Assembly: GCA_052084925.1 (NCBI GenBank)
Contig: JBQDEV010000004.1
Span: forward strand, 1 to 64,000
Origin: CmP2 sp052084925
GTDB taxonomy: Bacteria > Actinomycetota > Actinomycetes > Actinomycetales > Micrococcaceae
Reading direction: 5' to 3'
Length of the DNA: 64,000 nucleotides
Part shown: in pieces, positions 56,696 to 64,000 of the stretch
Position numbering within the stretch: the stretch's first letter is position 1
Layout: each line of letters starts with the position of its first letter
Notes under the pieces: generated by a model
The model's database searches: none
What the model was told of the DNA's origin: nothing
The model's input: only the letters and a program-made list of their open reading frames with translations
Position numbers and translations under genes: made by a program

Positions 56696-58519
56696 GTGCT
56701 GCGCACGCATCAGCTCGGCGAGCTCAACGCCGAGCACATTGGACAGACCGTCACCGTGGCCGGATGGGTTGCCCGTCGCCGAGATCACGGTGGCGTGGCC
56801 TTCGTTGACCTTCGCGACGCCTCCGGCTTCGCCCAGGTCGTCGTCCGCGACGAGAAGGACTTCGACCCGCTGCGCAATGAGTACGTGCTGCGGGTGACGG
56901 GGACTGTCGAGAAGCGTCCCGCCGGCAACGAGAACCCAAATCTTCCCTCGGGTGAGATCGAGCTGATTACCGACACCGTTGAGGTGCTGAACACCTCCGA
57001 CCCGCTGCCCTTCCAGATCGACGAGCACGTGGAGGTCGGGGAAGAGGCGCGTCTGCGCCACCGCTACCTGGACTTGCGTCGCCCGCAGCCGGCGAAGATC
57101 ATGCGCCTACGCTCCGACGTGAACCGCGCGGCACGCGATTTGCTGCACGGCGAAGGATTCATCGAGGTGGAGACCCCGACACTGACTCGTTCCACACCGG
57201 AGGGTGCACGTGACTTCCTGGTGCCGGCACGGCTGGCACCGGGGTCCTGGTACGCGCTGCCGCAGTCGCCGCAGCTGTTCAAGCAGCTGCTGCAGGTCGG
57301 CGGCGTGGAACGCTACTTCCAGATTGCCCGTTGCTACCGCGACGAGGACTTCCGGGCAGACCGTCAGCCGGAGTTCACTCAGCTCGACATCGAGGCCTCC
57401 TTCGTCGAGGAAGACGACATCATCGCGCTCGGCGAGAAGGTGATCGCCGCACTCTGGTCGCTGATCGGCGTGGAGATCACGACGCCGATCCGGCGGATGA
57501 CCTACGCCGAGGCCATGGAGAAATACGGTTCGGACAAGCCTGATTTGCGGTTCGGCCTCGAGCTGACCGACCTGACCGAGTACTTCCGCAACACCCCGTT
57601 CCGCGTGTTCCAGTCGGACTACGTCGGCGCCGTGGTCATGCCAGGCGGTGCGTCCCAGCCTCGTCGCACCCTCGACGCCTGGCAGGAATGGGCCAAGCAG
57701 CGCGGCGCCAAGGGTCTGGCCTATGTGCTGATCCAGGAGGATGGCTCCCTGGGAGGTCCTGTCGCGAAGAACATCACCGACGAAGAGAAGGCCGGCCTGG
57801 CCGAGGCCACCGGGGCCCAGCCGGGCGACTGCATCTTCTTCGGGGCCGGATCTGCCAAGGACGCGCGCGCGCTGCTGGGTGCGGCCCGCGTGGAGATCGG
57901 CCACCGCGTCGGTCTCATCAAGGCCCCCGGCGAGGTGTCCATCGACGACCAGGAATGGGCCTTCGTGTGGATCGTCGATGCTCCGCTCTTCGAGCCGGCC
58001 GCCGATGCCGTGGCCTCTGGAGACGTGGCCGTCGGCTCCGGCTCCTGGACCGCGGTGCACCACGCGTTCACCTCGCCCAAACCAGAGTTCCTCGATACCT
58101 TTGATACGGATCCGGGCTCGGCGCTGGCGTACGCCTATGACATCGTCTGTAACGGCAACGAGATCGGCGGCGGTTCCATCCGTATCCACCGCCAGGACGT
58201 GCAGAAGCGGGTCTTCGGTGTGATGGGACTGAGCGAGGACGAGGCAAACGAGAAGTTCGGATTCCTGCTCGAGGGGTTCAAATACGGTGCGCCCCCGCAC
58301 GGCGGCATCGCCTTCGGCTGGGACCGTATCGTCGCCCTGCTGGCAGGCACCGACTCGATCCGCGACGTCATCGCCTTCCCGAAGACGGGCAACGGGTTCG
58401 ATCCGCTGACCTCTGCGCCGGCTCCCATCACCGTGCAGCAGCGCAAGGAAGCCGGCGTCGATGCGAAGCCGGAACCCAAGAAGGACGACCAGGGCGAGGC
58501 CTCGGTCGAAAGCAAGTAG
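56696..58519 (+). CDS. aspS: Aspartate--tRNA(Asp/Asn) ligase
   Basis: This 607-residue bacterial-type class II synthetase has the N-terminal OB anticodon domain (from LRTHQLGELNAEHIG), motif 2 ARCYRDEDFRADRQPEFTQ, the bacteria-specific GAD insert (about 300-420) and motif 3 GIAFGWDRIVALL. GTG at 56696 follows GGAAGGACAACC. The C-terminus is a short Lys/Glu-rich tail. Whether it also charges tRNA-Asn cannot be decided from this window. It ends 4 bp from the convergent dtd stop. Confidence 0.95.
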   Translation: MLRTHQLGELNAEHIGQTVTVAGWVARRRDHGGVAFVDLRDASGFAQVVVRDEKDFDPLRNEYVLRVTGTVEKRPAGNENPNLPSGEIELITDTVEVLNTSDPLPFQIDEHVEVGEEARLRHRYLDLRRPQPAKIMRLRSDVNRAARDLLHGEGFIEVETPTLTRSTPEGARDFLVPARLAPGSWYALPQSPQLFKQLLQVGGVERYFQIARCYRDEDFRADRQPEFTQLDIEASFVEEDDIIALGEKVIAALWSLIGVEITTPIRRMTYAEAMEKYGSDKPDLRFGLELTDLTEYFRNTPFRVFQSDYVGAVVMPGGASQPRRTLDAWQEWAKQRGAKGLAYVLIQEDGSLGGPVAKNITDEEKAGLAEATGAQPGDCIFFGAGSAKDARALLGAARVEIGHRVGLIKAPGEVSIDDQEWAFVWIVDAPLFEPAADAVASGDVAVGSGSWTAVHHAFTSPKPEFLDTFDTDPGSALAYAYDIVCNGNEIGGGSIRIHRQDVQKRVFGVMGLSEDEANEKFGFLLEGFKYGAPPHGGIAFGWDRIVALLAGTDSIRDVIAFPKTGNGFDPLTSAPAPITVQQRKEAGVDAKPEPKKDDQGEASVESK

Positions 58520-58523
58520 TTCT

Positions 58524-58979
58524 CTAGGAGGAGCGCCGGGGCATTCGCAACTCGTCGGTATCGACGAGCACCGTGAATGGCCCGGCGTTCACCAAGCTGA
58601 CGTCCATCATCGCGCCAAAGCGTCCGGTTTCCACGTGGGCGCCCAGACCGCGCAGCGTCTCCACTACGCGACGGTAGAGCGGTTCGGCCTGTTCGGGGCG
58701 GGCTGCATCGGACCATGACGGTCGACGTCCGCGGCGTACATCACCGTAGAGGGTGAACTGGCTGATGACGAGCAAGGGGGCACCGGAGGACTCGCAGGAG
58801 TTTTCGCTCTCCAGAATCCGCAGCCGGTAGATCTTCTCGGCCAGCAACACGGCCTCGGCCTCGGTGTCGGCGGTGCTGATTCCGACCAATACTGTCAGTC
58901 CGGGCTCCTCGAGCTGGCCGACGACCTCGTCGTCGACCGTGACCTGAGCGCGGCGAACACGCTGAATAACTGCCTTCAT
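58524..58979 (-). CDS. dtd: D-aminoacyl-tRNA deacylase
   Basis: This 151-residue DTD enzyme removes D-amino acids wrongly attached to tRNAs. The active-site motifs are SQFTLYGDV and the C-terminal NAGPFT (usual form NxGPxT). ATG at 58979; upstream, TACACT (58986-58991 on the - strand) leaves only a 6-nt gap, so the mRNA is probably leaderless. It is divergent from rarA (39 bp). Confidence 0.95.
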   Translation of the reverse strand: MKAVIQRVRRAQVTVDDEVVGQLEEPGLTVLVGISTADTEAEAVLLAEKIYRLRILESENSCESSGAPLLVISQFTLYGDVRRGRRPSWSDAARPEQAEPLYRRVVETLRGLGAHVETGRFGAMMDVSLVNAGPFTVLVDTDELRMPRRSS

Positions 58980-58985
58980 CCCGAC

Positions 58986-59012
58986 AGTGTAGGCAGAGGA
59001 GGGGACTAAGCT
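58986..59012. promoter_or_regulatory. Back-to-back -10 boxes of leaderless dtd and rarA mRNAs
   Basis: On the - strand TACACT (58986-58991) ends 6 nt before the dtd ATG; on the + strand TAAGCT (59007-59012) ends 6 nt before the rarA GTG. Both -10 elements fit within a 39-bp gap, and neither gene has room for a leader. A GAGGAGGGG stretch between them is too far from either start to act as a ribosome binding site for dtd. Confidence 0.45.
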
Positions 59013-59018
59013 GGAACG

Positions 59019-60437
59019 GTGAGTGATCTGTTCAGCTCGATCGGTGGGGTCGAGCCCTCCGATGGCCCCTCCGACGTCGAATCCGCCACCGTTGCCGGAT
59101 CCGGGCAGGCGACGGCGCCACTGGCCGTGCGCATGCGACCGCGGGGCCTGGACGACGTCGTGGGTCAACAACATCTGCTCTCGGCCGGGTCACCGCTGCG
59201 CAAACTCGTCGAGGCCGATCCCTCCGGTCTGCGCTCGGCGATCGGTCCTTCCTCACTGATCCTTTACGGGCCACCCGGCACCGGGAAGACGACACTGGCG
59301 ACCGTCATCGCCCGCGGCACGGGCCGAAAATTCGTCGAGCTCTCGGCCATCTCCGCCGGAGTCAAAGATGTTCGTCGCGTTATGGATCAGGCCCTGACGG
59401 ATCGCGATCTCTACGGTCGGACCACCATCCTGTTCCTCGATGAGATCCATCGCTTCAACAAAGCCCAGCAGGATGCCCTGCTGCCCGGAGTGGAGAACCG
59501 GTGGGTGGTCTTGGTGGCGGCGACCACCGAGAACCCCTCGTTCTCCGTGATCTCGCCCTTGCTCTCACGATCGCTGATGCTGACCCTGAAGCCGTTGACC
59601 GATCAGGACATCGCCGGACTCATCCGCCGAGCCATGGCGGACGAGCGCGGGCTGGGCGGGGGAATCCAAACCGACGACGAGACCGTCGACTATCTCGTGC
59701 GCATGGCTCAGGGAGATGCGCGCCGGGCGCTGACCACGCTGGAAGCGGCTGCCGGGGTGGCGCTGGATCAGTCGGAACCGGCGGCAGGCCCGGTCACGAT
59801 GACCCTCGACGACGCGGCGCGCGCCATGGACCGTGCGGTGGTGCGCTACGACAAGGACGGCGACCAGCACTATGACGTGATCAGCGCGTTCATCAAGTCC
59901 ATTCGCGGCTCTGATGTTGATGCGTCCCTGCATTACCTGGCGCGGATGATCGAGGCCGGTGAGGATCCTCGGTTCATCGCCCGGCGACTCATCATCTCGG
60001 CATCCGAAGACATCGGGATGGCCGATCCGACCGCCCTCCAGACCGCGGTGGCGGCCGCCCAAGCCGTGCAGATGATCGGCATGCCCGAAGGACGGATTCC
60101 GTTGGCCGAAGCGGTGGTGCATCTGGCGACCGCGCCCAAATCGAATCGCGCCTATGAGGGCATCAACAAGGCCCAGGCGGATGTCCAGGCCGGCAAGGGT
60201 GGGGTGGTGCCGCTGCATCTGCGCGATGGTCACTATCCCGGAGCCGCGGCGATGGGGCACGGGAAGGGCTACCTCTACGCGCACGACGCACCGCACTCGG
60301 TTGCCGCGCAACAGTACCTTCCAGACACGCTGTCCGGCCGGGAGTACTACCAGCCCACCACCAATGGCGTCGAGCGGTCCTTGTCCGAGAGACTCATTGC
60401 ACTGCGCCGCCTGCTGCGCGGCGACGACGGTTCCTGA
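59019..60437 (+). CDS. rarA: Replication-associated recombination protein A (RarA/MgsA AAA+ ATPase)
   Basis: This 472-residue AAA+ protein, related to clamp loaders, acts at stalled replication forks. It has Walker A ILYGPPGTGKTTLA, Walker B LFLDEIHRFNKAQQDALLPGVE, sensor 1 LVAATTENPSFSV, and the C-terminal MgsA tetramerisation domain (about 280-460, HYLARMIEAGEDPRFIARRL, HLRDGHYPGAA). GTG at 59019 is preceded by a -10 box only 6 nt away. Confidence 0.95.
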   Translation: MSDLFSSIGGVEPSDGPSDVESATVAGSGQATAPLAVRMRPRGLDDVVGQQHLLSAGSPLRKLVEADPSGLRSAIGPSSLILYGPPGTGKTTLATVIARGTGRKFVELSAISAGVKDVRRVMDQALTDRDLYGRTTILFLDEIHRFNKAQQDALLPGVENRWVVLVAATTENPSFSVISPLLSRSLMLTLKPLTDQDIAGLIRRAMADERGLGGGIQTDDETVDYLVRMAQGDARRALTTLEAAAGVALDQSEPAAGPVTMTLDDAARAMDRAVVRYDKDGDQHYDVISAFIKSIRGSDVDASLHYLARMIEAGEDPRFIARRLIISASEDIGMADPTALQTAVAAAQAVQMIGMPEGRIPLAEAVVHLATAPKSNRAYEGINKAQADVQAGKGGVVPLHLRDGHYPGAAAMGHGKGYLYAHDAPHSVAAQQYLPDTLSGREYYQPTTNGVERSLSERLIALRRLLRGDDGS

Positions 60438-60473
60438 GGGTTCTTGCCCGTCTTTGACGGTTCATGATCGTGG

Positions 60474-60479
60474 TAGGAT
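60474..60479 (+). promoter_or_regulatory. Candidate -10 box of rpsD
   Basis: TAGGAT lies 200 nt before the rpsD GTG. A TTGACG (60454-60459) lies 14 bp upstream, which is short for a -35 spacing, so the pairing is uncertain. Confidence 0.35.
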
Positions 60480-60555
60480 TGTCTGTTGTCTGGCACAACG
60501 CAGCTTAATCAGTGTGCGTTGGTAGTAATGACGGGCGACGGCATGCCCCTCAGCT

Positions 60556-60579
60556 CTCCGGTGAAGCTTCACTGCGGAG
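60556..60579 (+). promoter_or_regulatory. Hairpin in the rpsD leader
   Basis: A perfect 12-bp palindrome (gtgaagcttcac, 60561-60572) is flanked by ctccg/cggag, forming a 9-bp hairpin with a 2-nt bulge inside a leader of about 190 nt. It may serve autoregulation by S4, which in other bacteria binds its own leader; no known S4 leader class was matched. Confidence 0.35.
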
Positions 60580-60678
60580 GCCAGGATTCGCCGGCTCTTC
60601 GTTCATTCCGTCCGCGGATGTTCCTTGTCGCCGTGCGATAACAAACCAGATCATGTCGTATGACAAGAAAGGTCCCTC

Positions 60679-61308
60679 GTGGCTAATCGCACCCTTCGCA
60701 CCCGCCGCACCGTGCGCCACTCGCGCGCGCTCGGCATCGCTCTGACCCCCAAGGCAGAGAAGTACATGGAGCGCCGTCCCTACGGTCCCGGCCAGCACGG
60801 CCGCGCCCGTCGTCGCGCTGACTCCGATTACGCTGTCCGCCTGAAGGAGAAGCAGCGTCTCCGCGCCCAGTACAACATCCGTGAGGCGCAGATGCGCCGC
60901 TACTACGAAGAGGCCAAGCGCCAGTCGGGCCTGACCGGTGAGACCCTCATCGAGCTGCTCGAGTCGCGTCTGGACGCACTGGTGCTGCGCGCCGGTTTCG
61001 CCCGCACCATCCAGCAGGCACGTCAGATGGTCGTGCACCGTCACATCCTGGTTGACGGCCAGCGCGTGGACCGTCCGTCCTTCCGCGTGAAGCCCGGCCA
61101 GCTGGTGCACGTGCACACCCGCTCCGAGAAGATGGTCCCCTTCCAGATCGCAGCCACCGGCGCGCATCAGGAAGTCCTGCCCGCTACCCCCGGCTACCTG
61201 GACGTCGAGATCGACAAGCTCCAGGCTAAGCTGGCTCGCGCCCCGAAGCGCTCCGAGGTCCCCGTGACCTGCGAAGAGAACCTCGTGGTCGAGTACTACG
61301 CACGCTGA
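60679..61308 (+). CDS. rpsD: Small ribosomal subunit protein uS4
   Basis: This 209-residue primary 16S-binding protein has the S4 N-terminal domain and the S4 RNA-binding domain (about 95-160, ARTIQQARQMVVHRHILVDG). It is the Cys-free form, without the N-terminal zinc site. GTG at 60679 follows AAGAAAGGTCC. Its codon use is strongly biased, as expected for a highly expressed gene. A stem-loop follows the stop. Confidence 0.97.
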   Translation: MANRTLRTRRTVRHSRALGIALTPKAEKYMERRPYGPGQHGRARRRADSDYAVRLKEKQRLRAQYNIREAQMRRYYEEAKRQSGLTGETLIELLESRLDALVLRAGFARTIQQARQMVVHRHILVDGQRVDRPSFRVKPGQLVHVHTRSEKMVPFQIAATGAHQEVLPATPGYLDVEIDKLQAKLARAPKRSEVPVTCEENLVVEYYAR

Positions 61309-61340
61309 TCCTCGACGGCGACAGCCGACGAAGACATTCC

Positions 61341-61370
61341 GGCCCGGAACACCGTTTGGTGCTCCGGGCC
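61341..61370 (+). terminator. rpsD terminator
   Basis: A 13-bp stem (61341-61353 with 61358-61370, one mismatch) with loop GTTT lies 33 bp after the rpsD stop. No strong T run follows, as is common in Actinobacteria. Confidence 0.6.
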
Positions 61371-61437
61371 GGGCCCGTTAACAATCCCGCCTCACCAACG
61401 CTGGTCCGTCGTCTCATCGAACCCCGCTGAGTTTCGG

Positions 61438-61443
61438 TAGAGT
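61438..61443 (+). promoter_or_regulatory. -10 box before the DUF6167-like gene and alaS
   Basis: TAGAGT lies 63 nt before the GTG of the small membrane gene and after the rpsD terminator. Confidence 0.35.
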
Positions 61444-61506
61444 AGTCCAGGATGTGAGAACGATGGGTGGACGTGGATTCCCGCGCCCACCGGGAAGGAC
61501 GTGCCG

Positions 61507-61863
61507 GTGATCAAGCAGTTACTGCTGGTCGGAGTGGGCGCCGCCGCTGGGTGGCTCGGACACTCCATGATCAAGAAGGGCCGTGACGCCGCCGTCGTGC
61601 AGGCGGAAGAGAGCCTGCGCACGACTTTCGCTCCCGAGAACATCGGGCGCAACGCCGGCCAGGCCGCCGCGACCGCCCTCACCGAGGGCGCTCGTTCCTT
61701 CATCGGTCAGCTCCGTGAGGAGATTCCCGGCTGGTCCTCGCAACCCGACGACAGCATCGCCCCGACGACGGACTCCGAGAACCATGACGTCATCTCGGGA
61801 ACCGCTTCGGACCTGACGCGCTCCTCGTCCACCCACCCGTCCCACCCCCGGAAGCAGGCATAA
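61507..61863 (+). CDS. DUF6167-like small membrane-anchored protein
   Basis: This 118-residue protein begins with one membrane helix (VIKQLLLVGVGAAAGWLGHS) and continues as a charged, then Ser/Thr/Pro-rich soluble tail. Proteins of this type sit between rpsD and alaS in many Actinobacteria (DUF6167 family); the DUF948 gene often found with them is absent here. GTG at 61507 fits GGAAGG at the right distance better than a GTG at 61501. Function is unknown. Confidence 0.65.
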   Translation: MIKQLLLVGVGAAAGWLGHSMIKKGRDAAVVQAEESLRTTFAPENIGRNAGQAAATALTEGARSFIGQLREEIPGWSSQPDDSIAPTTDSENHDVISGTASDLTRSSSTHPSHPRKQA

Positions 61864-61869
61864 GCAGGA

Positions 61870-64000
61870 ATGAAGTCGCACGAGATCGCGAAGACCTGGA
61901 CGACGTTCTTCGAATCCAAGAACCACACCGTGGTGCCCTCGGCGTCCCTGGTGTCGCCGGATCCTTCCCTGCTATTCACCATCGCGGGCATGGTCCCGTT
62001 CATTCCCTACTTCTTGGGACAGCAGACCCCGCCGTTCTCCCGGGCGGCCAGCGTGCAGAAGTGCATCCGCACCGCCGATATCGAAGAGGTTGGCAAGACG
62101 GTGCGCCACGGCACCTTCTTCCAGATGTGCGGCAATTTCTCCTTCGGTGATTACTTCAAGGAGACCGCCATTCCGATGGCTTGGGAGCTGCTGACCACCC
62201 CGCCGTCCGAGGGCGGTTTCGGGCTGGACCCGAACCGGCTCTGGGTCACCGTGTACGAGGAGGACGATGAGGCGGAGCGCATCTGGCGCGAGGTGGTCGG
62301 TGTCCCGGCAGAACGTATCCAGCGCCTCGGTGCCGCCGATAACTACTGGCACACCGGAGGTTCGGGACCGGGCGGACCGGACTCCGAGATCTTCTACGAC
62401 CGCGGACCCGAGTACGGTCTCGACGGAGGACCCGCAGTTGATGACACCCGCTACATCGAGATCTGGAACCTGGTCTTCATGCAGTACCAGTTGGGTGAGG
62501 TCCGCTCCGAGGTCGACTTCGACGTGCTGGGCGAGCTCAAGCACAAGAACATCGACACCGGAATGGGCCTGGAGCGTCTGGCGATGCTGCTGCAGGGCGT
62601 CAACAACATGTACGAGACGGATCAGGTGCGTCCGGTTTTGGACCGAGCGGCCGAGCTGTCCGGCAAGCGCTACACCTCCTCGGAGAATCCCCAAGACGCC
62701 AGCTACGACGACGACGTCCGGCTGCGCGTGGTCGCCGACCACGTCCGCTCAGCGCTGATGCTGATCTCCGACGGTGTGGTCCCCGGCAACGAAGGCGGCG
62801 GCTACGTGCTGCGTCGGCTCATCCGCCGTGCCGTGCGCGCGATGCGGCTGATGGGGGTGACCGAGCCCGTGCTGCCCGAGCTGCTTCCGGTCTCGCGCGA
62901 CGCCATGAAGGGCACCTACCCGGTGGTGGATCAGGACTTCGACCGCATCTCGCGCATCGCCTACGCCGAGGAGAAAGCGTTCCTGCGCACCATCGCCGCG
63001 GGAACGTCCCGCCTGGAGTCTGCGGTGTCTATCGCCCGTTCCGAGGGCGGGGCACTCTCCGGATCCGACGCCTTCGAGCTCCACGACACCTACGGGTTCC
63101 CGATCGACCTCACCCTGGAGATGGCAGCGGAAGCAGGGGTGCGTGTCAACGAGAGGGAATTCCGTCGACTGATGACCGAACAGCGCGACCGTGCCCGTCA
63201 GGACGCCAAGGCCAAAAAGGCCGGTCACGCCGACATCAGTGCCTACCGTGAGTTGCACGCCGCTGGCGATACGGTGTTCACCGGATACACCGAGCACACC
63301 ACGGAATCCCAGATCCGCGGCCTGCTACTTGACGGTCAGCCGATCGGCTTCGGCGAGATGGGCCAGGAACTCGACGTCGTTCTCGACGCCACGCCCTTCT
63401 ACGCGGAAGCCGGCGGCCAGGCGGCCGACACCGGGCTGATCACCGGTGACGGCTTCGTCCTGGAGGTCAGGGACGTTCAGGCCCCCGTCAAGGGACTCAG
63501 CGTGCACCGCGTCGTCGTGAAGGAGGGCGAGGTCCCCGCCGGCGCGACGGCCCTCGGCCAGATCGACCTGCGCCGCCGACTCGACGCCCAGAAGGCGCAC
63601 ACCGGCACCCACCTCATCCACTCGGCGCTGCACCAGGTGCTGGGCCACGACGCCACCCAGGCAGGCTCCTTCAACAAGGAAGGCTACCTGCGCTTCGACT
63701 TCCGCTGGCAGGACGCACTCAGTGACGCCGCGAAGCAGGAAGTCGAGGAGGTGGCTAACCTCGCCATCCGCGACAACCACACCGTGGTGACTCGAGAATT
63801 GTCGCTGGACCAGGCCAAAGAAGCCGGCGCGATGATGCTATTCGGCGAGAAATACGGCGATCAGGTGCGCATGGTGGAAATCGACGGCGCCTGGTCCCGC
63901 GAATTGTGCGGTGGCACGCACGTCGGCGCGACGGCGGAAATTGGCACCCTCGCGCTGCTCGGAGAGCAATCGGTCGGCTCGGGCAACCGGCGAGTCGAAG
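61870..64000 (+). CDS. alaS: Alanine--tRNA ligase, 3-prime end outside the window
   Basis: The first 710 codons of the class II alanyl-tRNA synthetase are present. It shows the aminoacylation domain (MKSHEIAKTWTTFFESKNHT, FFQMCGNFSFGDYFKE, HKNIDTGMGLERLAMLLQG), the tRNA-recognition domain, and the editing domain with AHTGTHLIHSAL and LCGGTHVG (zinc ligands). The C-terminal domain lies beyond the window. ATG at 61870 is 6 nt after the preceding stop, so it is probably co-transcribed with the DUF6167-like gene. Confidence 0.96.
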   Translation, partial: MKSHEIAKTWTTFFESKNHTVVPSASLVSPDPSLLFTIAGMVPFIPYFLGQQTPPFSRAASVQKCIRTADIEEVGKTVRHGTFFQMCGNFSFGDYFKETAIPMAWELLTTPPSEGGFGLDPNRLWVTVYEEDDEAERIWREVVGVPAERIQRLGAADNYWHTGGSGPGGPDSEIFYDRGPEYGLDGGPAVDDTRYIEIWNLVFMQYQLGEVRSEVDFDVLGELKHKNIDTGMGLERLAMLLQGVNNMYETDQVRPVLDRAAELSGKRYTSSENPQDASYDDDVRLRVVADHVRSALMLISDGVVPGNEGGGYVLRRLIRRAVRAMRLMGVTEPVLPELLPVSRDAMKGTYPVVDQDFDRISRIAYAEEKAFLRTIAAGTSRLESAVSIARSEGGALSGSDAFELHDTYGFPIDLTLEMAAEAGVRVNEREFRRLMTEQRDRARQDAKAKKAGHADISAYRELHAAGDTVFTGYTEHTTESQIRGLLLDGQPIGFGEMGQELDVVLDATPFYAEAGGQAADTGLITGDGFVLEVRDVQAPVKGLSVHRVVVKEGEVPAGATALGQIDLRRRLDAQKAHTGTHLIHSALHQVLGHDATQAGSFNKEGYLRFDFRWQDALSDAAKQEVEEVANLAIRDNHTVVTRELSLDQAKEAGAMMLFGEKYGDQVRMVEIDGAWSRELCGGTHVGATAEIGTLALLGEQSVGSGNRRVE

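Overview
The window is a contiguous piece of a GC-rich actinobacterial chromosome, most likely order Micrococcales (Micrococcaceae or Brevibacteriaceae-like). The evidence is the Actinobacteria-restricted genes (SepH, DUF4193, DUF3093, DUF3710, DUF3159, DUF3000, DUF5998, a DUF7455-type protein), frequent GTG starts, TAnnnT-type -10 boxes and an OleA / OleBC-fusion / OleD olefin cluster like that of Micrococcus. No tRNA, rRNA, insertion sequence, prophage or CRISPR array was seen.

Layout. 0.1-18.2 kb: a small DUF7455 gene divergent from topoisomerase IV subunit B (parE); the leftward oleA-oleBC-oleD operon; a leftward blaI-M56 peptidase pair; the rightward cydA-cydB-cydDC operon for cytochrome bd oxidase; and leftward parC. 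18.2-27.4 kb: a GNAT/acyl-CoA-synthetase fusion, DUF5998, a nucleotide pyrophosphatase-like gene, sepH, DUF4193, DUF3093, then dut-DUF3710-DUF3159. 27.5-43.6 kb is more mixed: a TRAM-domain RNA methyltransferase, aconitase, a CPBP protease divergent from a TetR repressor, a WGR-like protein with an aldo/keto reductase and a PLDc_N-type membrane protein, a FadB-type beta-oxidation enzyme, an RNase D/HRDC protein, DUF3000, msrB, an alpha/beta hydrolase and an M3 peptidase. 43.7-64 kb is the classic actinobacterial core block yebC-ruvC-ruvA-ruvB-yajC-secD-secF-relA, an AbiEi-like gene, DUF349, hisS, aspS, dtd, rarA, rpsD, a DUF6167-like membrane protein and alaS, which is cut by the window end.

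How the genes work together. oleA, oleBC and oleD form a complete head-to-head olefin pathway: acyl-CoA condensation, ketone reduction, beta-lactone formation and decarboxylation. cydA, cydB and cydDC make the bd oxidase and the transporter needed to assemble it. A BlaI repressor and a sensor-less M56 peptidase sit divergently beside them, with a TACA-N3-TGTA operator over the blaI -10 box. ruvABC handle Holliday junctions, yajC-secD-secF serve protein export, relA controls (p)ppGpp, and hisS, aspS, dtd and alaS support aminoacylation and its quality control.

The main unusual signals are three independent convergent gene pairs whose stop codons overlap in the same CTAG palindrome, the BlaI/M56-cyd arrangement with a second perfect palindrome before cydA, several probable leaderless mRNAs, a perfect 7-bp-arm operator between the CPBP and TetR genes, and a WGR-like gene of unknown role.
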